Positions 41,748-50,501 of a DNA stretch of 64,000 nt are shown here, in pieces. Every line of letters starts with the position of its first letter. Positions within the stretch are counted from its first letter, which is position 1. The notes beneath the pieces were generated by a model that saw only the letters and a list, made by a program, of their open reading frames with translations, was not told the origin of the DNA and did no database searches. The stretch spans positions 7,095,074 to 7,159,073 of the forward strand of contig NZ_CP041186.1 in NCBI RefSeq assembly GCF_006517175.1, read 5' to 3'. This stretch comes from Persicimonas caeni. GTDB lineage: Bacteria > Myxococcota_A > Bradymonadia > Bradymonadales > Bradymonadaceae. The position numbers were made by a program, and so were the translations under genes.

Positions 41748-44069
41748 ATGACTGACTCGTCGCAACAAGAGTTCTTCCTGGACCAATTCCAGGAAGTGCG
41801 AGACCTGCTCGAAGGGGGCGAGGTGAAGAGCGCGCTCGGGCTGATGCTCGACGTGCGCGAGAGCGGTTTCGTCAACAAAGAGCTCGACGCGATGATCGAC
41901 GCGTTGCGTGACGACCCTCCCCAAGAGACGGTCGACGAGGCGCATCGTTGGTCGCAAGTGATCATCGAGCGGTTGCAGAGCTACGGCGGCGATGTGTTTC
42001 AGCTCGTCGAGGAGTTCAGCGAGGCGTCGCTCGGCTTCTCCGAGGCCGAATGGGTCCCCGTGGACTCCAGCCAGGGCAGTCAAGCAGACGATGCGGCCGA
42101 TGACATCCTGGCGATGGACTTCGATGATTTCGACGAAATGGGTTTCGATGTCGACATCGACTTCGAAGACGCCGGCGACGAGGCCGGCGACTTTGCTCTC
42201 GATTTCGATGACGAACTCGAGGATTTCGACGACTTCGAAGAATTGGATGCTTTCGGTGAGGAGAGTTCTGCAGCACAACTTGCCGAGGAAGAGGCGGACG
42301 AGGACCCTCCGTCGGTCGACTTCGCGCTGGTCGATGGTGTCAGCGAGGTGGAAGGCGACGAAGGTGAGATGCCGGCCGAGATGAGCCGTGACGAGCAAGC
42401 GACGAAGCCCAATCCCAGCGTCGACTCCGACCATCATAGCTTTGTCGAAGAGGCTACCCGGCGCACCGATCCACTCGCCGACATGTTGGCTCACCAGAGT
42501 GTGATGGAGGGGAAGGCCAAGGCGAGTGAAGCCGCGAGCGCTGACTCGTCGGAGCCTGAGGACGTGCCCGAGCCCGCAGCTGATGCCGCAGACGACGCTG
42601 ACGACGAATTCGATTTCGACTTCGGCTTCGAAAACCCGGCAGCCAAGGTGGAGACGCCGCAGGCGTTCGAGCCCGAGCCGGTGCAGCCGTCGTCTGGGTT
42701 CGAAGAGGCGGAAGAAGAAGACGACGAGTTCGACTTCGACCTGGGCTTCGAGAACCCGGCAGCCAAGGTGGAGACGCCGCAAGCGTCCGAGCCGGAGCCG
42801 GCGCAGCCGACGTCTGGGTTCGAAGAGGCGGAAGAAGAAGACGACGAGTTCGACTTCGACCTAGGCTTCGAGAACCCAGCAGCCAAGGTGGAGACGCCGC
42901 AAGCGTCCGAGCCGGAGCCGGCGCAGCCGACGTCTGGGTTCGAAGAGGCGGAAGAAGAAGACGACGACGAGTTCGACTTCGACCTGGGCTTCGAGAACCC
43001 GGCAGCCAGGGTGGAGACGCCGCAAACGTCCGAGCCCGAGCCGGCCCAGCCGTCGTCTGGGTTCGACGAAGCCGACGAAGAGGAGGACGATGAGCTCGAC
43101 TTCGACCTGGGCTTTTCCAATCCCGAGTCGAAGAATGAGACGCCCATTCCGGGGCGCCTTAGCGGAGGGCGTCTCGAGGACAGCCAAGAGCTGAACTTCG
43201 ACCTCAGTGAGGTCGAGCAAGACGGTGGGGGCACCCCTCGACTGGCCGAACAGACGGCTGCGGGTCGCGAGTCACACCGCGATCCGGAGGTCACTCCTCC
43301 GAGTATGCCGTCCATCCCACGCTTTCGCTCGCCGGCCGACGAGGAGACCAACCCTCGCAACAAGCCGAGCGACTCGCTCGACGATGATGAGTTCTTCGAA
43401 CTCGCCGAATCACTGTCGTCCGATAGCTCCGATTCTCAGTCCCAGTCGGGCCCCTATCGCGGCGAACCGTTGATGAATACCCCGGTGCCCTCGTCCAGCC
43501 AGACGCCGGTTCCCAGTGGCGTTGCAGAGCTGTCCGAGCTCTCCGAGCCGCGCGAGCGGGCCAACACGCCCAATCCGTTCGCCCACGAAGCACCCACGGG
43601 GGTGCAACAGGCGCTGGTCGATTCGCACTCGTCGTTCGTTCTCGAGGAGATTCGGGAGAGTGAGGTCAGCGACGCCAGCGACGACGACGCGGCCGTGGGG
43701 GCGTTGATGGGCGAAGCACGCCGTCTATACGAGAAAGGACGCTTCGAATCTGCCCACGACTTGCTCGAGGCGGTACTCGATCGCGAAAGCGGCGGAGATC
43801 AGGCCAACGAGCTGATGAACGCGGTAGAAGGGGAGCTCGAGCGACAGTATCAGGCTCGATTGGGCTCGCTGAGCAAGGTTCCGAGGCTCGAAGTGTCGAT
43901 GGCCGACATCCCCAACATGAACTTGGACCACCGATTTGGCTACCTTCTGAGCCAAATCGACGGCATGAGCACCTTCGAAGATATCCTCGAGCTGAGCTCG
44001 ATGACGCGTTTGGAGACGCTCGAGGTCCTCGCCGAGATGCTCGATCGAGACATCATCGGGGTCTCGTGA
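41748..44069 (+). CDS. Acidic repeat protein with C-terminal winged-helix-like domain (773 aa)
   Basis: A very acidic protein. Residues 1-120 are helical, then Asp/Glu/Phe-rich stretches (DFDDFDEMGFDVDIDFED). Residues about 285-445 are four copies of a 40-residue unit (DDEFDFDLGFENPAAKVETP core) plus a fifth partial copy. A TPR-like segment (MGEARRLYEKGRFESAHDLLEAVLD) precedes the last 50 residues, FGYLLSQIDGMSTFEDILELSSMTRLETLEVLAEM, which resemble the N-terminal domain of the J protein in this operon. Function unknown. The layout suggests a scaffold working with DnaK. No signal peptide. Confidence 0.8.
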   Translation: MTDSSQQEFFLDQFQEVRDLLEGGEVKSALGLMLDVRESGFVNKELDAMIDALRDDPPQETVDEAHRWSQVIIERLQSYGGDVFQLVEEFSEASLGFSEAEWVPVDSSQGSQADDAADDILAMDFDDFDEMGFDVDIDFEDAGDEAGDFALDFDDELEDFDDFEELDAFGEESSAAQLAEEEADEDPPSVDFALVDGVSEVEGDEGEMPAEMSRDEQATKPNPSVDSDHHSFVEEATRRTDPLADMLAHQSVMEGKAKASEAASADSSEPEDVPEPAADAADDADDEFDFDFGFENPAAKVETPQAFEPEPVQPSSGFEEAEEEDDEFDFDLGFENPAAKVETPQASEPEPAQPTSGFEEAEEEDDEFDFDLGFENPAAKVETPQASEPEPAQPTSGFEEAEEEDDDEFDFDLGFENPAARVETPQTSEPEPAQPSSGFDEADEEEDDELDFDLGFSNPESKNETPIPGRLSGGRLEDSQELNFDLSEVEQDGGGTPRLAEQTAAGRESHRDPEVTPPSMPSIPRFRSPADEETNPRNKPSDSLDDDEFFELAESLSSDSSDSQSQSGPYRGEPLMNTPVPSSSQTPVPSGVAELSELSEPRERANTPNPFAHEAPTGVQQALVDSHSSFVLEEIRESEVSDASDDDAAVGALMGEARRLYEKGRFESAHDLLEAVLDRESGGDQANELMNAVEGELERQYQARLGSLSKVPRLEVSMADIPNMNLDHRFGYLLSQIDGMSTFEDILELSSMTRLETLEVLAEMLDRDIIGVS
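42600..43128 (+). repeat. In-frame tandem 120-bp repeats inside the acidic protein
   Basis: Units start near 42600, 42720, 42840 and 42960 (the last with one extra GAC codon), with a diverged partial unit from about 43083. The second and third copies are almost identical at the DNA level, including the GAGGCGGAAGAAGAAGAC ends, which indicates recent duplication or gene conversion and likely copy-number variation. Confidence 0.9.
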
Positions 44070-44112
44070 GCATCCGGCGAAGCCCTCTCGTCGAAGGTTC
44101 TGTAGAAGATTC

Positions 44113-45549
44113 TTAGGACAACAGGAAGACTTCCGAGGCTGCGTTGACTTCGTCGGCTTCGAGATCGATGGAGTGTGCGATCTCGATGTCGGCGAAGCGC
44201 GGCTCGGAAAGGTCGATGACCGTGGGGTTGGCGCGGTCGAGTAGGCGCACGACAGGGCGGCGTGGATCGGCCGAGGGCGCCGGGGTGCGAATGACGATGG
44301 CGTTCTCACCGCTGGTCAGCTGAATGGTCGTGCCGATGGGGTAGATGCCCAGCGTGGAGACCATCAACTCGACGAGGGTGGGGTCGAAGGACTCGCCGGC
44401 TCGGCTTTGGACGTACTGAATCGCCAGGTCCGGGCGTCGCTGCTTGTAGCCCTGCAGTCCCTGAATGAGCAGATCGTAGGTGCGCGCGAGGTCGATGATG
44501 CGCGTGACCAGGTGCAGCTTGCGCTTCGACCGGTAGAACGGGCGAGAGACCGCCGTTTTGAAGTCGCAACCGCGCTCGTAGGTCAACAGGATACGCAGCG
44601 TCGAGATCACGTCACCATGGACGCGCTCGAGCATCTTGGCGACGTCGCGCAAGTTCGACTGGAACTGTTGCTTATCACCCAGCCCGGCATCTTGGTCGCG
44701 CTGGCCCACCGAAATCCCGACCAGCCGGTCGAGGTCTTGGTAGATCACCGCCATGCCCACGTAGGTCACGATATTGGCCGGAAGACCGATACGGTCGGCC
44801 AGCAGCATCGCGTAAATCGCCGAGTTGAAGGAGTGTGAACTCAAATCCGGCGGGACCATTCGAAGCGGCAGCAAGCCTAGAATCGTGAAGTCTTCGTCGC
44901 CCAAAAGCTCCGAGATCGATTGCATGATCCGGCGGATGACGCCGGTGGGGATGTCGGCGCTCTGGCGCTCGCGCACCGTCTTGTGGGCGTTGCGCGTCTT
45001 GACCAAGCCACGAATATAGACGTGGGCGACGTACATCGACTTGTTGACGTTCGACAACGCCTCGCGAATCGAGCGATTGGGCATGCCATGCTCGATGCGA
45101 ATGTTGGGGATGTCGACCCCCTCCATGTTGTCGTCAATATTCGAGACGCGCTTGAGCTCCCCGAGAAACTGGACGAGTTGGCTGGTTTGCAGCCCTTGGC
45201 GGAGCACCAAGCCGCGAATCTCGCCGGAGGCGAACAGATCGCGCATCTCGTTGAGACGCTTCTGCGCGCGGTGCCGAAGACGGAGGGTTTCGCCGTTGAC
45301 GATCGCCAACTCGTCGCGAATCACCACGGAGATGTTGCCATCTTCGGTGTAGCGCACGGCGCGACCGAAGGTGGTCATGAACTCGTCGACCGCGATGCGG
45401 GTCTGGTTGTGGTCGATGTTGTAGATCGAGGCGACCTTCATGATCTTGTAGATGCTGTCGACGAACATCTTTCCGAAGACCTGCGGGTCGCTCAGATCCA
45501 CCTCGGCCTCTTGGCCGCTGACGAGTTGTTGGTCGAGATCATTGCTCAT
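44113..45549 (-). CDS. Degenerate HD-GYP-like protein
   Basis: A 478-residue soluble protein. The last third resembles the end of HD-GYP phosphodiesterases (AGESFDPTLVELMVSTLGIYPIGTTIQLTSGENAIVI), and HSFNSAIYAMLLADRIGLPANIVTYVGMAVIYQDLD occupies the position of the HD helices. The metal-binding HD pair is missing (VIYQDLD where LLHDIGK is usual), and GYP is not found. It therefore probably no longer hydrolyses cyclic-di-GMP and may be a binding or scaffold protein. It follows the long HEAT-type gene by 29 bases on the same strand. AGAGAG precedes the start. Confidence 0.72.
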   Translation of the reverse strand: MSNDLDQQLVSGQEAEVDLSDPQVFGKMFVDSIYKIMKVASIYNIDHNQTRIAVDEFMTTFGRAVRYTEDGNISVVIRDELAIVNGETLRLRHRAQKRLNEMRDLFASGEIRGLVLRQGLQTSQLVQFLGELKRVSNIDDNMEGVDIPNIRIEHGMPNRSIREALSNVNKSMYVAHVYIRGLVKTRNAHKTVRERQSADIPTGVIRRIMQSISELLGDEDFTILGLLPLRMVPPDLSSHSFNSAIYAMLLADRIGLPANIVTYVGMAVIYQDLDRLVGISVGQRDQDAGLGDKQQFQSNLRDVAKMLERVHGDVISTLRILLTYERGCDFKTAVSRPFYRSKRKLHLVTRIIDLARTYDLLIQGLQGYKQRRPDLAIQYVQSRAGESFDPTLVELMVSTLGIYPIGTTIQLTSGENAIVIRTPAPSADPRRPVVRLLDRANPTVIDLSEPRFADIEIAHSIDLEADEVNAASEVFLLS

Positions 45550-45578
45550 GATGCTCTCTTAGCTACGGCAACAATGGC

Positions 45579-47357
45579 TTACATGCTCAGAAGTTCGGCG
45601 ACTTCTTTGCAGTTGTTTCGAATGCGCTTGGGAACCAGCCAGTCTTTAGAGATGCTCTCGAGGAGCTTGACGACTTGAGGTTGCCGGCTGTTGACCAGCG
45701 CGCGAATGATGATGACGGCGAGTTCCTGCTCGCCCATGCCGACCATGCCGCGCTTGCGGATGAGCGACTCGAGGTGGTCGACCGCATTGCCGCGGCCGTG
45801 CTTGACGAAGAGGGTGACGATCTCTTTGACCTCTTCCTCGGGCCGCTTCTTGAGGCGGTTGTCGATCATCGGACCCATCACGCGCGGCACGTGCTGGGGG
45901 GCGGCTTCGGTGAAGTTGCGAATCGCTTCCATCTGGAGTTCGGTATTCGACGCCTCCAGATAGGGGACGAGGATGTCGCGGATCTCACGCGGGTCCTCCC
46001 AAGTGCCTCGCAGCGCCTCGAGCAGGCGGGTCTTGACGGGCGGCTCGTGATCCTTGCCGAGTAGCTCGACCAAGATGCTTCGTGATTCGGGCATTTTGTC
46101 GATCAAGATTTCGAGCACTGCTTCGACTTGGTCGGCCGGAACCTCGTCGACGGCGTCGCGCAAAAACTCGAGGCTAAAGCCTGCCTGCTTGCGAATATAG
46201 GCCATGATGTCGCCGCGGGCGTCCTCGGCCAACTCCCAGCCGAGCACCGTCACCAGGTTCATCGAAGCCTTCTCGAGATGCAGCGCGTCGAACATCTGCA
46301 GGATGGCACGGCGCTGTCGCTTGTCGCCGGTGGCGACCTGCTTGACGAGGGCGCTCATGCGCTGCTGGGTGAAGCAGTCCTTGACGATAGCCTTCAGTTC
46401 GCCGGTGACCTCGGGGGCGAAGCGGTCGCGCCAAGCGTGAATGATCTTGAGGAAGTTGAGCGCCTCCCAGGGCTCGTCGGTCTCGACGAGCGCCCCCATC
46501 ACCTCGCCGATCTGATCGACGCACTCGCGTCGCAGCCCCGGCTTGGGTTTGGCTCCCAGCAGTGCCGAGAGCATCTCGCCTTCACGGTGCTCGAGTTCCC
46601 GGTGCTCGGTGAAGCCGCGCTTGAGGTCGAGCAGGTGCTGTTGCGCGCGCTCATCGAGTTGGAGGAATTGGCGCGAGCCCACCTCGAGCTTTTGCTGACG
46701 CTGGGCGCGCACCTGCATCTTGATCTGGAACTGCTCGCCCATCGTTCCCGACGCTGCGCGCGCTTGCTCTTCTTCGATGTTCTCGAAGGCATCGTTGAAC
46801 ATCTCCTCGATCATCTCGCGCTCTTCGGCGGTGTCGCGGTCGCGGATGTCGGCGTCGATGCCCGCAAGTGCGGCCAGCGATTCGTCGATGGCCTCGAAGG
46901 CGATGTAGCTGAAGTTGGACTCGAAGAGCAGGGTGACCGCGTCGGTCGACATATCGGTGGGATCGACGAGGATATTCAAGATCTCGACAAATCGGCGGAG
47001 CTCGGTGCGTTCGAGTCCTGCCAGAAGGTGGATCAGAAAGACGCCGTCACGACTAAGCGCGAAGCAATAGTCCTTGGGCTCGTCAGTCTCCCAGACGGCC
47101 TCGTCAGTGCCCGACAAAACGAGCTCGTGCGGGTCGACCTGCACGGTCAACCGGTCGTTGAGCTCGAAGTACTCGTACAGCGAGTCGTAGGTCTTGGCGA
47201 CGGCCTGCTCGACGACCGGATGGCCGGCAGGGTAGCCGGTCAAGAGAGTGCTCATCCGGTCGATCTGGGAGAAGAATCGTCGCGCCAGGCGAAGCTCTTC
47301 TTTCATTTCGGGGGTGAGCTGAATCTCCGATTCCGCAAGGGCATCGGTACTCTGCAT
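45579..47357 (-). CDS. Long helical protein, probably HEAT-repeat type (592 aa)
   Basis: An all-helical acidic protein. From about residue 330 to the end, paired helices repeat every 35-40 residues (KDHEPPVKTRLLEALRGTWEDPREIRDILVPYLEASNTELQMEAIRNFTEA), the pattern of HEAT repeats. The N-terminal half (LARRFFSQIDRMSTLLTGYPAGHPVVEQAV, then YEYFELNDRLTVQVDPHELVL) resembles the N-terminus of the next gene's product in style, both having a small beta/alpha module (DRLTVQVDPHELVLSG versus GNISVVIRDELAIVNG). No enzyme motif was recognised. Start MQSTDAL at 47357 has AGGAGA upstream. It is probably co-transcribed with the degenerate HD-GYP gene. Confidence 0.72.
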   Translation of the reverse strand: MQSTDALAESEIQLTPEMKEELRLARRFFSQIDRMSTLLTGYPAGHPVVEQAVAKTYDSLYEYFELNDRLTVQVDPHELVLSGTDEAVWETDEPKDYCFALSRDGVFLIHLLAGLERTELRRFVEILNILVDPTDMSTDAVTLLFESNFSYIAFEAIDESLAALAGIDADIRDRDTAEEREMIEEMFNDAFENIEEEQARAASGTMGEQFQIKMQVRAQRQQKLEVGSRQFLQLDERAQQHLLDLKRGFTEHRELEHREGEMLSALLGAKPKPGLRRECVDQIGEVMGALVETDEPWEALNFLKIIHAWRDRFAPEVTGELKAIVKDCFTQQRMSALVKQVATGDKRQRRAILQMFDALHLEKASMNLVTVLGWELAEDARGDIMAYIRKQAGFSLEFLRDAVDEVPADQVEAVLEILIDKMPESRSILVELLGKDHEPPVKTRLLEALRGTWEDPREIRDILVPYLEASNTELQMEAIRNFTEAAPQHVPRVMGPMIDNRLKKRPEEEVKEIVTLFVKHGRGNAVDHLESLIRKRGMVGMGEQELAVIIIRALVNSRQPQVVKLLESISKDWLVPKRIRNNCKEVAELLSM

Positions 47358-47457
47358 CGGAGTCTCCTGAAGATGCTGTCGGAAAGTCGTTGGTCCACAC
47401 CTTAGTTTCGAGGGCGCGCGAGTGTCAATTGGCACCCGCGCGCCACGGGCGGCTCAT

Positions 47458-48024
47458 TTAACGCACCACGTCGCGGTACTCGTAGATCGCCAGGTTGCGT
47501 TGCCGGTCCTTGCCGACATATTCGACGTCGAACTGCTTCGAGATTTTGATGAGCTCTGCGTTGCTCAAGTATTTGGCGCGCAGCCCCTTGGGGTCGACCA
47601 GCAGATACCAGTTGCCTTCGGGGAGGCCTGCTTGGCGCGCCTCGACGAGTTGAGAGTGGCCCATCGGCTCGCGCTTGACGTTGACGACTCGGCGCTCGAC
47701 ACAGTCGATGGTCTTGGCCACGCGTCCCTCGGGAGAATAGCGTGTGATGGTAAAGGTGTCGACGCCGCACGGCGAGGACGGCTCGGCTTGGGCGGGCTCA
47801 CTGGTGCTGCGCACCACCTGCGAGTGTTGCTGAGTCGTCCCGTCGGTTTGCGGGGATTCTTTGAACTCGACGACCTGTGCCTTGGCCTCCGGTTCTTTCT
47901 CGACGACCACCTTTCCTTCTTCGGCTGCGTAGTTGTACGCGCACGAAGAGGAAAGGGCGACGGTGGCGGCAAGGGCAACACAGATGGAAAGAAAGGAGCG
48001 GTTTGTCAGTCGGTTTCGCATCAT
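47458..48024 (-). CDS. Small hypothetical lipoprotein (188 aa)
   Basis: Signal peptide SFLSICVALAATVALSSSC gives a lipobox-like LSSSC, followed by a Glu/Lys/Gln-rich linker (YAAEEGKVVVEKEPEAKAQ). The C-terminal half has two Cys (SSPCGVD, IDCVERR) and a mixed alpha/beta pattern (GNWYLLVDPKGLRAKYLSNAELIKIS). No family recognised. Two tandem ATG codons at 48024 and 48021 are both plausible; the longer frame to 48144 has no coding character. It lies 100 bases upstream of the HEAT-type gene. Confidence 0.68.
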   Translation of the reverse strand: MMRNRLTNRSFLSICVALAATVALSSSCAYNYAAEEGKVVVEKEPEAKAQVVEFKESPQTDGTTQQHSQVVRSTSEPAQAEPSSPCGVDTFTITRYSPEGRVAKTIDCVERRVVNVKREPMGHSQLVEARQAGLPEGNWYLLVDPKGLRAKYLSNAELIKISKQFDVEYVGKDRQRNLAIYEYRDVVR

Positions 48025-48176
48025 CAGACGACCGGTGTAGGTTAAGTGACAAGATATGCGGTGCATGGTATCCGAAGCCGCCAAGTTGCGCAAAATTCCC
48101 CAGTCGGCGCAACGTGTGGAGCGTCGCCACGACGCGCCGTCCAATAACCGCGCCGTCCAATAAAGTGGGATGACAC

Positions 48177-49136
48177 GTGGGCAAGCTCGAAAAACGTATT
48201 GTGTGGGGCGTCATCTTGGGCGCGGTCGTCTACGCCGGCATCGCACTGTTTAGCGATGTGAGCGAGCTTCTCGACCACTTGGCCACCTTTCCGCTTGCTG
48301 TCATGGCGGCAGCCCTGGGGCTGTCGGTGCTCAACTACGGGTTTCGCTTCCTCAAGTGGCACGCCTATCTGGGCCGGTTGGGGTTTCGCATTCCGGCCGG
48401 CTCGAGCCTCAATATCTTTTTGGCGGGCATGGTCATGTCGGTCACGCCCGGAAAGGTCGGCGAGGTGCTCAAGAGCTTGCTGCTCAAGGAGCGCCACGGG
48501 CTGCCGGTGGCCAAGACGGCACCTGTGGTTCTCGCCGAGCGCATCACCGATTTGCTCGGGCTCTTTGTCATCGCCGGCATCGGCATCACGACCTTCGACT
48601 ACGGCCGATGGGCGTTCGGCGTCAGCCTGGGGCTGGTCCTCGCCCTCATCCTCGTGCTGAACCGTCCCTCGCTAGTCGGCGCTCTGCTCGACCTGTGTGA
48701 GAAGCTTCCGCTGGTCGGCGGTTTGCGCCCCAAGCTCGAAGATGCCTACGCGTCGACGCGCCGACTTCTGGGGTGGAAGCTGTTGTCGTGGACCACCCTG
48801 ATCAGCGTGATCGGCTGGTCGATGGAGGCGTTGGCCTTTTATCTGATCCTCGACGCGCTCGGCGCTCAGCACGCAGGTATCGAACTGGCTGCCTTTGTCT
48901 TCTCGATGACCACCATCTTGGGCGCGGTCAGCTTTCTCCCGGGCGGCCTCGGGGTGACCGAAGGCAGCATGATCGGGGTGTTGATGGTCATGGCCGTCTT
49001 CGCCGAGCAGTCCAGCGCGGCAGCCGCTACTTACCTGATACGTTTCGCCACACTCTGGTTTGGCGTCGTCGTCGGATTCGTGGCGCTGATTTGGTTTCGC
49101 GCTCGAGAGCCGGAGCCTGAATCACTCGATTCTTGA
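48177..49136 (+). CDS. Lysylphosphatidylglycerol synthase TM region / UPF0104 (YbhN-like) membrane protein
   Basis: A 319-residue polytopic protein with about eight membrane helices. Conserved blocks RFLKWHAYLGRLG, SSLNIFLAGMVMSVTPGKVGEVLKSLLLKERHGL and AERITDLLGLF are typical of the family, as is the C-terminal FLPGGLGVTEGSMIGVL. Members flip or modify phospholipids or work with glycosyltransferases; substrate unknown. The start is GTG at 48177, with GGATG just upstream. It diverges from the lipoprotein gene at 47458-48024. Confidence 0.87.
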   Translation: MGKLEKRIVWGVILGAVVYAGIALFSDVSELLDHLATFPLAVMAAALGLSVLNYGFRFLKWHAYLGRLGFRIPAGSSLNIFLAGMVMSVTPGKVGEVLKSLLLKERHGLPVAKTAPVVLAERITDLLGLFVIAGIGITTFDYGRWAFGVSLGLVLALILVLNRPSLVGALLDLCEKLPLVGGLRPKLEDAYASTRRLLGWKLLSWTTLISVIGWSMEALAFYLILDALGAQHAGIELAAFVFSMTTILGAVSFLPGGLGVTEGSMIGVLMVMAVFAEQSSAAAATYLIRFATLWFGVVVGFVALIWFRAREPEPESLDS

Positions 49137-49315
49137 CGTCACCGACCTCGTTCTGACCTTCGGCGGGTCCCGGACTGGCACATCTGCAGCATCGCTTCTT
49201 TGTATGTGTGTCCGTTTGCGACTCGCCACTCCGTCTTGGGATCGTCGCGCAGTCCTTGTGCATGGGCGAAAGAGCGTCACGAAATCCTCCAGATCGACAC
49301 CCAAGGGAGACCTCC

Positions 49316-50317
49316 ATGTTTTGCCACGTCAAGGAACTGCAGTTCGATGTTCACGTCGAAGAGCCCGATCCGCGTTTTGCCAGCCTCCTGCTCGAGCAAT
49401 TCGGCGGCGGTAACGGTGAGCTCAAGGCTGCCATGCAATATTTCGTGCAGGCCTTTAGCTGCAGGAAGCCGTACCCCGAGAAATACGACCTGCTCATGGA
49501 CATCGCCACCGAGGAGCTCAGCCACCTCGAGATTGTCGGGGCGACGATTACGATGCTGCTCGATGGGATCAACGGCGAGCTCAAGGACGCCGCCAACAAT
49601 GTCGAGTGGGTCGACATCATGAACGACAACGCCAAGAAGGAGCAGTTCATCCATGAGGCGGTCATGGACCCGCAGTTCTTGTCACTCAGTGGCGGCGGCC
49701 CCAAACTGTCGGACAGCCAGGGCAACCCGTGGACGGCCAACTACGTGACCGCCAACGGTGACCCGACGGTCGACCTTCGCTCGAATATTGCGGCCGAATC
49801 ACGGGCGAAGATCGTCTACGAATACCTCATGCAGTTTACCGACGACCCCGGTGTCAAAGACACACTGGGCTTTTTGATGACTCGCGAAATTGCGCACTTC
49901 AAGCAATTTCAGGCAGCCCTCGAAGATATTCAGCCCAACTTCCCTCCCGGGGTACTGCAGGGAGACCCGCGCTTTACCCACAAGTACTTCAATATGTCGA
50001 ACGGCGAAGACGTGCGTGGGCCGTGGAACCAGGGCCAAGGCCCCTGGCAGAACGGTGAGCAGTGGGAATACATCGAAGATCCGGTCAATCAAGTCGTCAG
50101 CTCACAGGGGCAAAAGAGCGCCAAGGCCGGGGGCGACAAGAAATCGTCCAAAGAGGCCAAAAAGAAGAGCCAAGAGTTGAGCAAGCAGCGCAGCCAAGAG
50201 ATCAAGCAAAGTATGTCGAAGAAGGGCAAAAACTGGTCTGACTACAGCGCTTCGCGTGCGTCCCAACCCGGCTCGCCGTCTGGCGACCGCGACAAGCCGC
50301 GCCAGCGGCCCTCCTGA
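49316..50317 (+). CDS. Manganese catalase family protein
   Basis: A 333-residue protein whose first 230 residues match non-haem dimanganese catalase: MFCHVKELQFDVHVEEPDPRFASLLLEQFGGGNGELKAAMQYFVQAF, the metal-binding E-x-x-H in ATEELSHLEIVG and the second in TREIAHFKQFQAAL. It would remove hydrogen peroxide in the cytoplasm. The last 80 residues are a Lys/Ser/Gln-rich disordered tail (KSSKEAKKKSQELSKQRSQE) not usual for the core enzyme. Start 49316 has GGGAGA upstream. A strong hairpin follows the gene. Confidence 0.92.
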   Translation: MFCHVKELQFDVHVEEPDPRFASLLLEQFGGGNGELKAAMQYFVQAFSCRKPYPEKYDLLMDIATEELSHLEIVGATITMLLDGINGELKDAANNVEWVDIMNDNAKKEQFIHEAVMDPQFLSLSGGGPKLSDSQGNPWTANYVTANGDPTVDLRSNIAAESRAKIVYEYLMQFTDDPGVKDTLGFLMTREIAHFKQFQAALEDIQPNFPPGVLQGDPRFTHKYFNMSNGEDVRGPWNQGQGPWQNGEQWEYIEDPVNQVVSSQGQKSAKAGGDKKSSKEAKKKSQELSKQRSQEIKQSMSKKGKNWSDYSASRASQPGSPSGDRDKPRQRPS

Positions 50318-50346
50318 GGCGGTTGGCCGGCGCCGTGTGCATCGAT

Positions 50347-50384
50347 GACCGCAGCAATTCGCCTCGGTGCGAGTTGCTGCGGTC
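50347..50384 (+). terminator. Strong hairpin after the Mn catalase gene
   Basis: A 16-bp stem with one mismatched or wobble pair (GACCGCAGCAATTCGC with GCGAGTTGCTGCGGTC) and the loop CTCGGT, 30 bases after the stop codon. No T run follows, so it may work as a 3' stabiliser or a Rho-assisted terminator. Confidence 0.7.
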
Positions 50385-50501
50385 GAGGCTTGACCGAAAC
50401 GCTTATGCTTCACTAACTTGGGCGGGCCGAACCTCACCCGTGCGCCTGCCCACACCCGGCAGGCCCGCAGTTGCAGTTTTCAGGACACGGAGAGTCAATC
50501 G

